A DNA stretch of 64,000 bases from Chrysopilus asiliformis (GCA_964034945.1 OZ035963.1:38818361-38882360), one strand, 5' to 3'. Shown: positions 43,678 to 53,940, counted from the first letter of the stretch. The notes: a model not told the origin generated them from the sequence alone. Made by a program: numbers and translations.

Positions 43678-46600
43678 GATCCAGCCAGAGCTTAGGGGAA
43701 GACCCTTTAATGCCGAAGCACAGCTCGGGATGGTTGGAAGGACAAAAGGAGATGCCGATTTATGTTCTCCTTGAACTTCTGCGGGTTATAGTCCGGGGGG
43801 AACACATCGGATGGTAAATTGTTCCAAAGTCTTGTTGTTCGCGGAATGAAGGAACCCCTAAACTTTACTGTACGAAAGCGGGGAGGCTCAAGGAAGAAGT
43901 CGTGCGCACGTGTAGCTGCACGAGAGGGTCTAGGGAAAATATACCGTGGAGGAATAAGTTGGGAAATTTCGGTGGAACATTTCCCATTGAAATATTTGTA
44001 GAATATGCTGAGTACTCCAACAGAGCGACGATGCTCGAGAGACGGTAATGAATCTGTCAAAGACTTGTCTCCAATTAGTCGGATCGCACGTTTTTGGATT
44101 CGGTCCAGCAGTTGGAGGACAGTTTTTGGGGCTCCAGCCCAAATGTGCGAATTGTACTCGAGTCTCGGTCGAATGTAGCTCTTGTAAATGTTAAGGACGT
44201 CGACTGGTGCGAAATATTTTTTGCATCGTCCCAGGAAGCCTAGGCACTGCGATGCTTCCTTTGCTATTTTAAAAATATGATCACTCCATTGGAGCTTCTC
44301 ATTTATTTCGATGCCCAACATTCTGATGTTTTTTGAGTCACTAATGGACTCACTCATAAATTCGACCGTTTCGGGGGATTTTTCGCATTTCATCGATAAC
44401 AGCATTGATTGGGTTTTAGATGCGTTGAATTCCACACGGTTGATTCTGCCCCAAGCCAGAATTGTGTTTAAATCAGAATTCAAAGATCTAATTTGCTCAC
44501 TGCGTTTCGATCGAACTGCAATGGCGTTCGATTCTGCAGGTGAACTGAAATGGTAGGATGCGTCAAGGGAGCTGTCATCAGCGAAACAATAAAGTGGATT
44601 GAGAGTGAGAGATAGTAGATCATTGATAAATATTAAGAAAAGCGTAGGAGCTAGAACTGAGCCTTGAGGGACACCAGAGTTAATTTTGAAGAGATCAGAT
44701 TTATAACCATCCAATACAACCTGTATTGAACGATCAGAAAGGTAGCTCTCAATCCATTTGGAAATTGCAGGGTTTAGACCGATAGCTCGTATCTTTGCCA
44801 TCAAAGCTTTATGCCAAACACGGTCGAAAGCTTTGGAGATGTCCAGCGCTATAGTTTTTGATTCGCCAAAATTATGGAGACTTTTACTCCAGCGCTCGGT
44901 CAAGCAGACCAAAAGATCGCCTGTGGAGCGGCGCGCACGAAAGCCATATTGGCGATCGTTGATTATGTTATTGCGCTCTAAAAAATTTGTAATTTTGGTA
45001 TTTATTAAAGTTTCCATAACCTTGGCAAGTACAGAAGTCAGAGCTATAGGCCTATAATTTGAGGGGTCGCATTTGTCACCTTTTTTGGGAATGGGCTGGA
45101 CATTAGCTGCTTTCCAAGAAGAGGGATAGATCCCCTTGGAGAAGCTGAGGTAAAATAGGGAGCGAAGAGGTCCAGCTAAGGTCACGGCACATTTTTTCAA
45201 AACATGGGGGGGAATGCCATCCGGTCCTGTAGATTTGTTCACGTCAATCTCCTGCAGAATTCTAACTATTTGTCTTTTGCGGATGGAAAGTTTTGGAGAG
45301 ACAATCTCCGATATGGTGGGTTGGGGCGGTAATTGGTTGGATTCCGGGAGACTTGAGTTCGCTGCGAATTTCGCGGCTAAAACGTTCGCCTTGCCAACGG
45401 GATCGACAACCACTTCATTATCACAGATTAGTGGAGGTGTTGAAGATTTTGTGAAATTGTTTTTTACCGCTTTCACCATTGACCAAAAGGATTTTTGCCC
45501 TTTCGGACAGATTAAGATTTTCCGCTTCATCTTTTGGTCGAAGTCATGTTTAGCACGACGTAGTACAGACTTAGAGGTGTTTCGAGCGTTTATAAACGAC
45601 AAGCGAGTTTCTTCATTAGGGTTTCCCCTAAATTCAGAAAACGCCGTCTTTTTTGTTTTGATGGCGTCGCGACACGCTTTCGTGAACCAGGTGTTGGAAT
45701 CACACCTCGCAACAATGGAGCTGCACGGTATGTAGGACTTCATACCAAGTGTGATTACGTTCGTGACCTTTGCAGTCGCAACGTCAACGTCACCTTCCCT
45801 GAAACAATCAGACCACTTGTAAGCTGCAAAATACTGGTTCAAGCTCTCCCACTTGGCTTTTTTAAAATGCCAAACAGTCCTACGCGGGGCTTTAATTGTA
45901 TTTTTAGGAGGCCTTTCGGTGGAAAATGAACAGCTTACCAGACAGTGATCAGATCCTCCCAGGGGAGGCAAGACAGAAACGCTATATTTAGACGGATTTG
46001 TAGTTAAAAACAAATCCAACAGATATGAGGTGTGTCCTGCAATATCTGGAATTCTCGTTGGTTTGTCTACGATTTGCGTCAACAAGTTTGATTCTGCGAA
46101 GAGTTCAGTGTGCAAACCAACAGGATCAGGATGGCATGAGAAAGGAAGCCACTTATCATTATGGACGTTGAAATCACCCGCAACAACAATTTCAGCGTCA
46201 GGGTTTGTTGCAGTAATTGCATCGATGGAGACAGACAATTTGTCCAACTCGACCAACGTGTCCTCGGTGGAACAATTAGGGCTTCGATAAATGAAACAAA
46301 GGTAGATGTGCTTGCGCATATGGAGCTTTAACCAGATGAAATTAAATTCTGGATTAGCGCATTTTCCTAAGTTAGGAAGAAGAGAGTAAGGCACATCGTT
46401 GCGGATATAAATTGCGATACCCCTTTGACGAAAAAATACTGGCTCCAGGTGATACCCATTGACCTGAAATTGACCTGGGTCGCAATCACGATCAACTTTA
46501 GTCTCACCCAAAGCCAGTACCTCTGGTTTATTTTGGGAAAGGTGGATGTAAACAGAAAGATGGTTCTCCCTAATTCCGCGAACATTGCAAAAATTAAATT

Positions 46601-46985
46601 TTGAATTTCGACTTACCCGCATCGGTCCAACAAAAAACATAAAACGACAACACGGACACAAACAGTAGCCAAGTGGAGTATACGAGGACACAAAAGAGCT
46701 GGAAACGGTTAACGGTTGCTCAGTACAAAAGCCTTAAGCAACCAGATGCCAACCGCTCCAGCACCCTGCACCCCGCAGAGGCTCCACTTAGCCGGGAAAG
46801 GTGTTAAAAAGGGTCTTAAGAAGCCCTTTGCCCTGGCACTTCACTATTTTTATTTTTTTATAACATGCGGCGGACGGTTTTCGGTTTTTCGTTGTTTTGT
46901 TTTTTGTCGCGGAATACGAAAATTGTAGTGCGGTTTGTGTCGATCGAAATGCAGCCACGTCCGTTCGCTGCTACTGTCCTAACAA
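43647..46985 (-). mobile_element. jockey/CR1-group non-LTR retrotransposon (LINE)
   Basis: A minus-strand LINE ends in a 28-base poly(A) (the T-run at 43647-43674) and carries one long intact ORF (43707-46691). About 290 bp lie between the ORF and the presumed 5' end near 46985. There is no room for a separate gag-like ORF1, so the copy is either 5'-truncated or of a one-ORF type. Its 3' tail (43675-43730) is closely copied by the SINE at 10983-11341. No clear target duplication. Confidence 0.9.
43707..46691 (-). CDS. LINE ORF2: endonuclease and reverse transcriptase, intact
   Basis: 994 codons without a stop. The N-terminal third is an apurinic-type endonuclease: NVRG at 36-39, the catalytic Glu in LGETKVD (61-67), GDFNVHN (172-178) and GSDHCLV (246-252), which nicks target DNA. 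The central part is a reverse transcriptase: NYRPIALTS (545-553), ALDISKAFD (615-623), GVPQGSVLAP (673-682) and a catalytic FADD box (703-706, a variant of YADD). The C-terminal part (about 750-994) has the usual LINE thumb-like region. No RNase H is seen. It copies its own RNA at the nicked target in the nucleus. The true start may be Met-25, just before the endonuclease. With no disabling change visible, it may be a recently active copy. Confidence 0.92.
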   Translation of the reverse strand: MSSYTPLGYCLCPCCRFMFFVGPMRVSRNSKFNFCNVRGIRENHLSVYIHLSQNKPEVLALGETKVDRDCDPGQFQVNGYHLEPVFFRQRGIAIYIRNDVPYSLLPNLGKCANPEFNFIWLKLHMRKHIYLCFIYRSPNCSTEDTLVELDKLSVSIDAITATNPDAEIVVAGDFNVHNDKWLPFSCHPDPVGLHTELFAESNLLTQIVDKPTRIPDIAGHTSYLLDLFLTTNPSKYSVSVLPPLGGSDHCLVSCSFSTERPPKNTIKAPRRTVWHFKKAKWESLNQYFAAYKWSDCFREGDVDVATAKVTNVITLGMKSYIPCSSIVARCDSNTWFTKACRDAIKTKKTAFSEFRGNPNEETRLSFINARNTSKSVLRRAKHDFDQKMKRKILICPKGQKSFWSMVKAVKNNFTKSSTPPLICDNEVVVDPVGKANVLAAKFAANSSLPESNQLPPQPTISEIVSPKLSIRKRQIVRILQEIDVNKSTGPDGIPPHVLKKCAVTLAGPLRSLFYLSFSKGIYPSSWKAANVQPIPKKGDKCDPSNYRPIALTSVLAKVMETLINTKITNFLERNNIINDRQYGFRARRSTGDLLVCLTERWSKSLHNFGESKTIALDISKAFDRVWHKALMAKIRAIGLNPAISKWIESYLSDRSIQVVLDGYKSDLFKINSGVPQGSVLAPTLFLIFINDLLSLTLNPLYCFADDSSLDASYHFSSPAESNAIAVRSKRSEQIRSLNSDLNTILAWGRINRVEFNASKTQSMLLSMKCEKSPETVEFMSESISDSKNIRMLGIEINEKLQWSDHIFKIAKEASQCLGFLGRCKKYFAPVDVLNIYKSYIRPRLEYNSHIWAGAPKTVLQLLDRIQKRAIRLIGDKSLTDSLPSLEHRRSVGVLSIFYKYFNGKCSTEISQLIPPRYIFPRPSRAATRAHDFFLEPPRFRTVKFRGSFIPRTTRLWNNLPSDVFPPDYNPQKFKENINRHLLLSFQPSRAVLRH

Positions 46986-47383
46986 TTGTTCTGCAAATAA
47001 CACAAAAGATTTTGATAATAAAAAACCCAGTTATATGTTATTTGTTTAGTTAGTTTACTTTCGCAAATTACTAAACAACTAAGTATTACGGGGAGATGGA
47101 AGAAAATGTTTTGTGCAATTTGCGTGTATTGATGTTTTGTGCAATTTGCGAGTATATTTATGAAAATGCGCTACATTTTAGAATTAAAAAGGTACAAGAT
47201 GCCAAAATTCACCAAACGGAAAGTCGCATCCCGTAACATTACGGACCGTAATTTACGGTCAATGAAATTGTTTCTTTAGTTTCCTTTTCTTACTTAAAGA
47301 TCTATTGGCGATCGTTCTAGGCGGATCCACGTCTTTTGACCGTCTCTACGAGACAGACACCTTGCTTTTTAATAGTGTTTTTA

Positions 47384-47560
47384 CAGATATTTGGCGACTG
47401 GTGACTCGCAAATTAGTATGTCTTATGCCTATTTGTGCTCACCAGCTTCAGTGCACAACATAATCACAGAAACGACAGCTGCAATTTGGAATGGCTTGGC
47501 AGATTTAGTTTTCCCGACATTTGAGTCAGACTATTTATCAACGGTGGCAAAACGATCGCA
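47384..47560 (+). pseudogene. PIF/Harbinger (HARBI1-like) nuclease fragment
   Basis: The frame reads YLATGDSQISMSYAY, then VHNIITETTAAIWNGL. This follows the HARBI1 pattern (RYLATGDS..S....F/Y....TVHNI..E...AIW..L) just before the DDE core. It is preceded by a TTTTTACAG acceptor-like site and fades after VFPTFE. The catalytic part is absent. It abuts element J copy B, which may have inserted into or beside it. Confidence 0.6.
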
Positions 47561-47660
47561 TTTAATTGTATATATACTAATAGCATCTTTACTAAATTGT
47601 ATCTATAAAATAAACAAGTATGCCAAAATTCAGAGTTTAATATCAATCGTCTTCAAATGA

Positions 47661-48270
47661 CCCAAACTATGAAGAAAAACCGAAAAGAATCATTTTTAAA
47701 CAAACTGATAGATTTTTATTTACAGCTTTATTTATAACCAAAGCATTATAACTGAAAAAATACTTCTTTATTGGGTTCCTCCATAATCAAAATAATTTTA
47801 ACACAAAAAAATTTAAAGTTTCGCGCGCAAATGAATTTGCTGCTATTATAGCAAAAATTTTACTGAAAAAATACCTCGGTTTTATAGGAGTATTTTACAA
47901 AATGAAATGTCGCTATAAATTTTTTCAGTAAATTTCGCCAGTATAATTTTGCTGCCATAATTTTGACATAATAGTTGTCTCGCTCTCTCTTATGTTTTTC
48001 CCCATTTGATATGTCCATCTCTTTCCATTTTTCCAGCAAAATATGCATTTTTGCTGAAATGCTGGCAATGTAAATTTACTTTAGTTGTACATGCTAGCTA
48101 GAGAGATTACAATCTAGAGAGTGGACATCAGCATCAGTCTACTCAGTAAAGCAGTCTATTAACTCCAGTAAGAACAGTCTGTTAGAACAGATATTTCACC
48201 AAGAGAAAAGAAAATTTGGGCGATGTTTATCAAAATAAAAGCGTGATAAGAATATGAAAAATAAAATAAT
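47661..48270. other. No recognised gene
   Basis: AT-rich sequence. Two related pieces, TTTACTGAAAAAATAC and an inverse TTTTTTCAGTAAATTTCGCC (47860-47940), form a short inverted repeat. Nothing else supported. Confidence 0.4.
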
Positions 48271-48714
48271 TAGGGCAATTCACTCTTGATCGTAGATAGT
48301 AAAATCGTAGATTGTTCTGTACATATACGATGGAAAAGTACAACGAAGCGTGAGCAGCGCTTTACTAGAGGTTGTGGGTTTTGTCGTAAATTTTTGACTA
48401 TTTATTTTCTTTACCTAAATTGTTTAAAGCATTTTTTTAACTCTTAATTTATACTAAATCATATAAGTACTTTATTTTACTTGCTTTTCCAATGTCCATT
48501 TTAGAGTTGGCACCAAGTCAAAATGTCACAAAACATGCCTTAACCTCACTTTATTAGAAGTACGACAAAAACTACGATTTTACCATACCTTCGGGTGTGG
48601 TAGATTGTAGTTTTAGTCGTAAAAAAAATTGTATGGAGAACTGTTAAAAAACTACGATTCTATTTACGATTATACGAGTTTACGATCAACTACGATAAAG
48701 AGTGAATAGCCCTA
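48271..48714. mobile_element. MITE with CTACGATTTT motif array
   Basis: The ends TAGGGCAATTCACTCTTGATC and the inverse of GATAAAGAGTGAATAGCCCTA are about 20 bp long with two or three mismatches. Inside both ends are repeats of CTACGATTTTA and its complement. A short duplication next to the ends (TTA/TAT) is ambiguous. Non-coding. From 48715 to 49545 no gene is recognised. Confidence 0.65.
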
Positions 48715-49549
48715 TTATTTATCTCGTCTTTATTTGAGATACACAGATTTAAAAAAAAATCAGTAGAGGGCTCGCCAATTTTCTCTACCGTGTACAGGAG
48801 CCTTAAGAGATGTATTACGCTGCTGCATCTACCGTCTTGATTTTATGACCTTCTTCGTTTTGACAATTCAAAAGTGCCATCCCTGCTAGGACTTGTGTAG
48901 ATTATTTGTCATTGAGTGAACGATCGAATCAGGTGAAAAATGGTTCATAGATTTGGATTTATGTGAAAATTAAGCGCGTTGTAGAAATATCAAGAGATAA
49001 TATATCAAAGGAAAATTTGATAATGAATTACGCCTCGACTGCTTACACATGTCGATGTTGGGATTTTAGCGATTGCAGCTACATTTTTCGGCGGGCTAAA
49101 TGTTAAATTCGAAATTATACTGTGGACCGTTGTCAACAAATTAAAGCTTACATTTTTTTTCCTTCTTTTTAGTATGCTTGAAAATGGTGGCGCCCCAGTT
49201 GTGCGACATAGATTGTGACGGGCACATTTCTAAAACTATTGAGCACATTCCGTGCGGCAATGTTCATTTTCTTGAATTTTTTTAGTGTATGAAACGGTAG
49301 GGGGAGACTACCGAAATGCTGCCTACGTAAATCAAATGACTTTGATGCTAGTTGTGTAGCCATTGCACTGGCTGTGAACTTCAAGAAGAGTTTGAAAAAA
49401 AGCGCAGATAGATGAAGGAGTGGTTAAAAAAAGAAGTCAGGACACCCATGAACATTTGTTGAATGACTTAAAAATAAGCGAACCAAGGGATTTTCATAAT
49501 TTTTTCCGTTTTGATGGAACTTTATTTATTATTTGCTACAAATGGTTAA

Positions 49550-50723
49550 AGCTCGATCCAGACTACACGATGTACGGGGTACGAGGTTGGCACGTACCCC
49601 GAACATCGAGTGTTTGGATGGGAAATTTGCACATGGTTTCACCTAGTGAGTAAAATCAGAAGCTGTTTGATTATCCTCGTACGTGGTAACCGCGTACACG
49701 AATGAGCAAAACCCTGTGCAGTGTGGATGCAGTTCCATGTACGAGGAAACCAAAAACCTCGTATCTCGTACCCCGTACCAGTGTTGGGCATCAATCAATT
49801 AAATTTTCAATTGACTAATCAATTGATTGAAAATTTAATTGCAATTAATTTAATTGCAATTAAATTTAATTGCAGATTTTGCAATTAAATTTAATTGCAA
49901 TTAAATTTAATTGCAGATTTTGCAATTAAATTCAATTGCAATTAAATTTAATTGCAATTAAATTAATTGCAATTAAATTTTCAATCAATTAACTTTTTTG
50001 CAATTAAATTTACAATTAAAAATTCCAAAACAAGGGCCTGTAAAAAAAATGTACATTGAATGTCAAATTTCAAAAAAAATTGAAAAAAACTAACAATTTT
50101 CAATTAAGAATACAACTTTTTGTGATTATTTGTTTTAAACGCTGATTGCTGAAAAGTTAAATTGCCTCAAAACGACGGGATCGGGAAGGGGTTGGGAGTG
50201 GGAGGGAAGGGAAGGGACTCCCAACCCCTTCCCGATCCCGTCGTTTTGAGACAAATTAAATTTTCCCTCATTTCGATCGATTTCGATCATTTTTCCATAT
50301 AAAAAGATGAGTTGACTAAATTGAATTACCACGAAATATGGTGCACGATCCTTATAAATTATTAATCCTTTTAAATTTTGCTGTTCCAGAGCCGTTAATT
50401 AAAAGGTGTTAAAAATTCGAGATTTTGATTTTTTAAAGTTCATAAGATTTAATTGTTAATTGTACTAGTAATGATTGATCAAACAATTAACAATTAATTA
50501 ATTGTTAATTGTGAAAAATGCAATTAACAATTAATTAATTGTTAATTGTGAAAAATACAATTAACAATTGATTAATTGTTAATTGCAGAAATTTACAATT
50601 ACAATTGATTAATTGTCAATTGCAGAAATCTACAATTACAATTGATTAATCGTTAATTGTTAATTGCACTGACAATTACGTTTTGCCCAACACTGCCCCG
50701 TACATCGTGTAGTCTGGATCGAC
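49550..50723. mobile_element. piggyBac-like MITE, second copy, carrying a hAT insertion
   Basis: Reverse-orientation copy of 21559-21808, flanked by TTAA (49546-49549 and 50724-50727). The two parts 49550-49778 and 50704-50723 add up to 249 bp, essentially the length of the uninterrupted copy. They are separated by the hAT element and its duplicated octamer. Confidence 0.88.
49779..50695. mobile_element. hAT-type MITE with AATTTAATTGCA and GTTAATTG arrays
   Basis: The ends CAGTGTTGGGC and GCCCAACACTG are flanked by CCCCGTAC at 49771-49778 and 50696-50703. The uninterrupted copy at 21559-21808 has that octamer once, which proves the insertion. The left third is made of AATTTAATTGCA-like repeats and the right third of TTAACAATTAATTAATTG-like repeats. 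In the centre a G-rich/C-rich inverse pair (50180-50250, GGGAAGGGGTTGGGAG) forms a hairpin. Same termini as 2041-4083. No coding capacity. Confidence 0.9.
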
Positions 50724-50867
50724 TTAACGCATATAATTGGAAAAAAGGCTACTGTCATGCGAGATGCTATTCCTCCTAGTCAGCGTCTGTCAATCACGCT
50801 ACGGCAACTTGCTACTGGAAATAGTTTTGAGGATTTAAAATTTATTTAGGATTTGCGGACAATTTAT

Positions 50868-51495
50868 TGTGAACAATTTATCGTAAAACAATTTATCGTA
50901 AGAACAATTTATCGTAAGAACAATTTATCGTAAGAACAATTTATCGTAAGACAATTTATCGTAAGAACAATTTATCGTAAGACAATTTATCGTAAGAACA
51001 ATTTATCGTAAGAACAATTTATCGTAAGGAATATTATTTTTACAAATTCGGGCGCCCGAATTTGTAAAAATAATATTCCTTACGATAAATTGTTTTACGA
51101 TATATATATTTATATACTCGTATATATTCCCCTCCCCCACCCCCTTCCCCCCCTTCCCCTCCCTACCCCCTCCCCACCCCCTTCCCCTCTTCCACCCAAC
51201 CCATCACCCACCCGACCCATCTCCCCAACACTTCCCTAACTTCCCACAATAATCTTGTTCTTACGATAAATTGTCTTACGATAAATTGTTCTTACGATAA
51301 ATTGTTCTTACGATAAATTAAATTGTTCTTACGATAAATTAAATTGTTCTTACGATAAATTGTTCTTACGATAAATTGTCTTACGATAAATTGTTCTTAC
51401 GATAAATTGTTCTTACGATAAATTGTCCTTACGATAAATTGTTGTACGATAAATTGTTCACGATAAATTGTTTCACGATAAATTGTTTACGATGA
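50868..51495. repeat. Fold-back minisatellite: ACAATTTATCGTAAGA arrays around a C-rich core
   Basis: About ten units of CAATTTATCGTAAGA(A) (50868-51028) are followed by an 82-bp perfect palindrome with no spacer (51013-51094, centre GGGC/GCCC). A tract of about 130 bp made almost only of C and T (51118-51250) comes next, then about fifteen units of the inverse motif TTCTTACGATAAATTG (51255-51495). The outer edges (TTGCGGACAATT and AATTGACCGGCA) are weak inverse repeats. No target duplication was found. Probably a non-autonomous mobile element like the motif-array hAT elements. Confidence 0.75.
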
Positions 51496-51572
51496 ATTGA
51501 CCGGCACCCCTCCTCAAGGATAAAAGCACGATCGTCTTTTGTTTTCTTTGCCATGGTTAGGTGTACTCTCAG

Positions 51573-51755
51573 CGATGTTTCATACGATACTGAGCCAATA
51601 TTGTGCAATATCGCCCTCAGACTATACAATAAAATCTTATTGTGCAATAAAAATCAAACCGATTTTGATTCCTTCAATATATTGCACAACCGTTCAATAT
51701 TACTCCTAGACGGTCAATATATTGCACAATATTGAAATATTGCACGTCTAGGGGC
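51573..51755. repeat. Array of CAATATATTGCACAA motifs
   Basis: At least seven copies of TTGCACAATATTG, CAATATATTGCACAA or variants occur in both orientations, ending near a CTAGACG/CGTCTAG pair. It is similar in style to 5212-5346. No clear target duplication. Confidence 0.5.
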
Positions 51756-51759
51756 CACT

Positions 51760-52600
51760 TTAGATTTAAATTTCGCCAAAAAAAATGATTTGTCAAAATT
51801 TTTCAGAATTAGTAAACTTTGAAAATTTCTATAATGTCTATGTCCATGTCAGGTTGTGAAATACCCCTGATATCGCCAAATCGTGTTCATTTGGCGATAT
51901 ACTCCTGGTTGCTCTGGGACGCTCCAGAGTGTACAATGAAAAAATAATATAAGATGGAAAGGTAGTTAACTGTACAGGGTCGATGACGAAGGGCCACCCT
52001 CCTCACATTTTCACAGGCGACATCGAATTTGTTCTCTGGGAATAGGGTGCTAGATATGGCTGAGTAAAAAAGAGGACGTTTTGCAAAAACATAATTTTTT
52101 TTCTTTATATTGAGTATTGCCTTTGTATGGGTATCAAACCCTTCCACATGTCTTTCATGGACTTGTTTATCAATGCAAAAAAAAAAAACCAAGTAGCCAT
52201 AATGGAAATACGCCTTAATTACTTAAGCTTAGGCATCTTGAACGAGATCCTCTCGCTCTGAAATTTGGCATAGACCAGGCTTTTAACAAAAGATAAACCT
52301 CTTCCGGAAATGGGAAAAATCAAACCCCTTTCCAGTCTCCCATATAAATGGAAAAGATTTTTGCAGTTTTCTCGAAAACGGATTATTTTTTCCAAAATTT
52401 TAATATGAACGCAGTTTGCTTATTTTTGAACCGACTTTTTGAAAAAGTGTTTTAAAGTCTGAAAAGAAGATAGATTTACAATAGTGGAAAAAAATTTTTT
52501 TCCTCTGAAATAGAGGACTTGTCCTAGAAAAATAGGACGTCTAGTCATCCTACCTGGGGAGATTCTTACACGAAAAACAATCAACTTTTTTCATATTTAA
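51760..52600. other. No recognised gene
   Basis: An open frame of 101 codons on the minus strand (51887-52192) has no domain I can name. An R3-like segment with TTTTCTCGAAAACGGATTA lies near 52370. Confidence 0.35.
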
Positions 52601-52655
52601 ACACTTAAAAAAGCCAAAAATTGAAACACTTAAAAAAGCCAAAAATTGAAACTTA
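52601..52655 (+). repeat. Short tandem repeat, 25-bp unit
   Basis: Two full units of AACACTTAAAAAAGCCAAAA plus TTGA, followed by a partial third. Confidence 0.7.
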
Positions 52656-52720
52656 AAAAAACCAGACCAGGTATATAAGGCTCTTCATCAAGTATATAAC
52701 TATTTATCTGCCTGGTTTAA

Positions 52721-52926
52721 CCCTTAAAGGCTTGGTGGTACACGCGATGTACCACCTTTTTTGTAACAAATACTGCACGGTGGTATCAAAATTGTACCAC
52801 CAATTAAACCGTCTTTCATTGCCGTATGATACTTTAAAATGGTACCACTAAAAAAAATAAAAAAAAAAATTTTTTTCGAGTGCCGGAAGGGTGAAAATAT
52901 TTGCTATTTTTCTGTGCCTCTAAGGG
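52721..52926. mobile_element. 206-bp piggyBac-like MITE (TTAA, ends CCCTTAAAGGC)
   Basis: The ends CCCTTAAAGGC and GCCTCTAAGGG are flanked by TTAA at 52717-52720 and 52927-52930, the classical TTAACCC layout of piggyBac-type elements. Inside, GGTGGTAC and GTACCACC occur several times and form small hairpins (for example 52735-52758). Non-coding. From 52931 to 53440 no gene is seen; 53320-53440 is related to 9000-9075. Confidence 0.8.
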
Positions 52927-53439
52927 TTAACCAATGTGGAAAAAGAGTACGACAGTTTTGTTAAATTTTCTTTAACGACGTACCAAATACATCAGGCATC
53001 ACAGCCTAACCAGAAAGACAGTTTTCTAATCCGATGTCTCATTCATGCATGGCCATGCATTCGAACCACCTTTCGAGTATGCTTCTAGCATTAATGTTTC
53101 GTTCTCTTCTTCCATAAGGGATGATGACACGTTTTAGTTAGTGCACATGGGCATGTCAAATTTAAATGCGGTCTGAGCTTTATGCTCTTTGGAAGTAAGT
53201 AATGCCAATGCTAGTTGTAAGCTTGTCTCTGCTTGGGGTACGTTTTGTGATTATCGACGTAAGATTGTTTTTATCCCTGTAATTTTGTGTTTGCCGACGT
53301 AATTCGTAAATTTTGAAAAGTTTTTATTTAGCTTGCCTTCAGCTTGTGTTGGTTTGTCTGTTTGTCAGATTCAAATCTTGCAATCCAATTTTTACCCACT
53401 TCCACTCATTCGATTGACTTGAAATTTTGCACATATACG

Positions 53440-53940
53440 TAAGTCCGATGACAATACAATCCTTGTAAGGATAAGGGAAGGTCCTGTATGGATAACGTGA
53501 TTATCCTTTTTCTCAAATTCTACGGGAAAAAAAATCTATTCTGAGGGTTTTTCGGGTCGCTGACTTCGATTCTGGCATTAAAAAGTCCGTAAGGATAACG
53601 GAAGGTCCTGAAAGGATAACAAAATTATCTTTTCCGCAATTTTTCCGAGATAAAATCAATTTTGGTTTTTGGGGTCGCTGAATCCGATTCTAACATTCTG
53701 TAAGGATAAAGGAAAGTCCTGTTAGGATAATGTAATTATACTTTTCATATCGGATTTTTAGTCATACTGATCAATCACGAAATGACTAAAACTTTTTTTT
53801 AAAAAGCTTAAAATATTAAAAAAAAAATATTTATTTCGGTTTTATTTCTGATACACAGTGTTGAAAAAATTATTATTTCCTTTTTACTGCATTTTTTTAA
53901 AAATACATTTTTTTTAAAATTTTTTATTTTAAATTCTGTC
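53440..53940 (+). repeat. Three 115-bp subunits and an AT-rich tail
   Basis: Units starting near 53465, 53590 and 53700 share AAGGATAA.GGAA.GTCCTG, then AGGATAA, AATTAT.CTTTT and GGGTCGCTGA. The AT-rich tail 53760-53940 matches 21990-22190 in inverse orientation. This copy has the intact site (ACAATACAATCCTTG) into which the MITE at 22409-23084 inserted in the other copy. Confidence 0.7.

Larger units (their letters stand above)
43044..47370. mobile_element. Element J, copy B, split by a LINE
   Basis: The outer parts (43044-43646 and about 46986-47370) match copy A at 12655-13960, in the same order and orientation. The LINE lies between a ...ATGAATGCAAG block and TTCTGCAAATAACAC, which are adjacent in copy A. 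About 100 bp around 43330-43400 are absent from or different in copy A. Confidence 0.7.

Noticed and set aside
43819..46290. Several plus-strand open frames of 60-173 codons
   Set aside because: They are antisense shadows of the LINE ORF and have no domains of their own.
43641..46995. Target-site duplication of the LINE
   Set aside because: The sequence before the poly(T) (ATGAATGCAAG) is not repeated before TTCTGCAAATAAC on the other side; only a few T could be shared, so no duplication is claimed.
50868..51495. CRISPR-like array (regular short repeats)
   Set aside because: Units are directly adjacent with no unique spacers, they invert in the middle, and the genome is eukaryotic.
51887..52192. 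101-codon minus-strand open frame as part of a transposon protein
   Set aside because: No catalytic or binding motif could be matched and no termini flank it.
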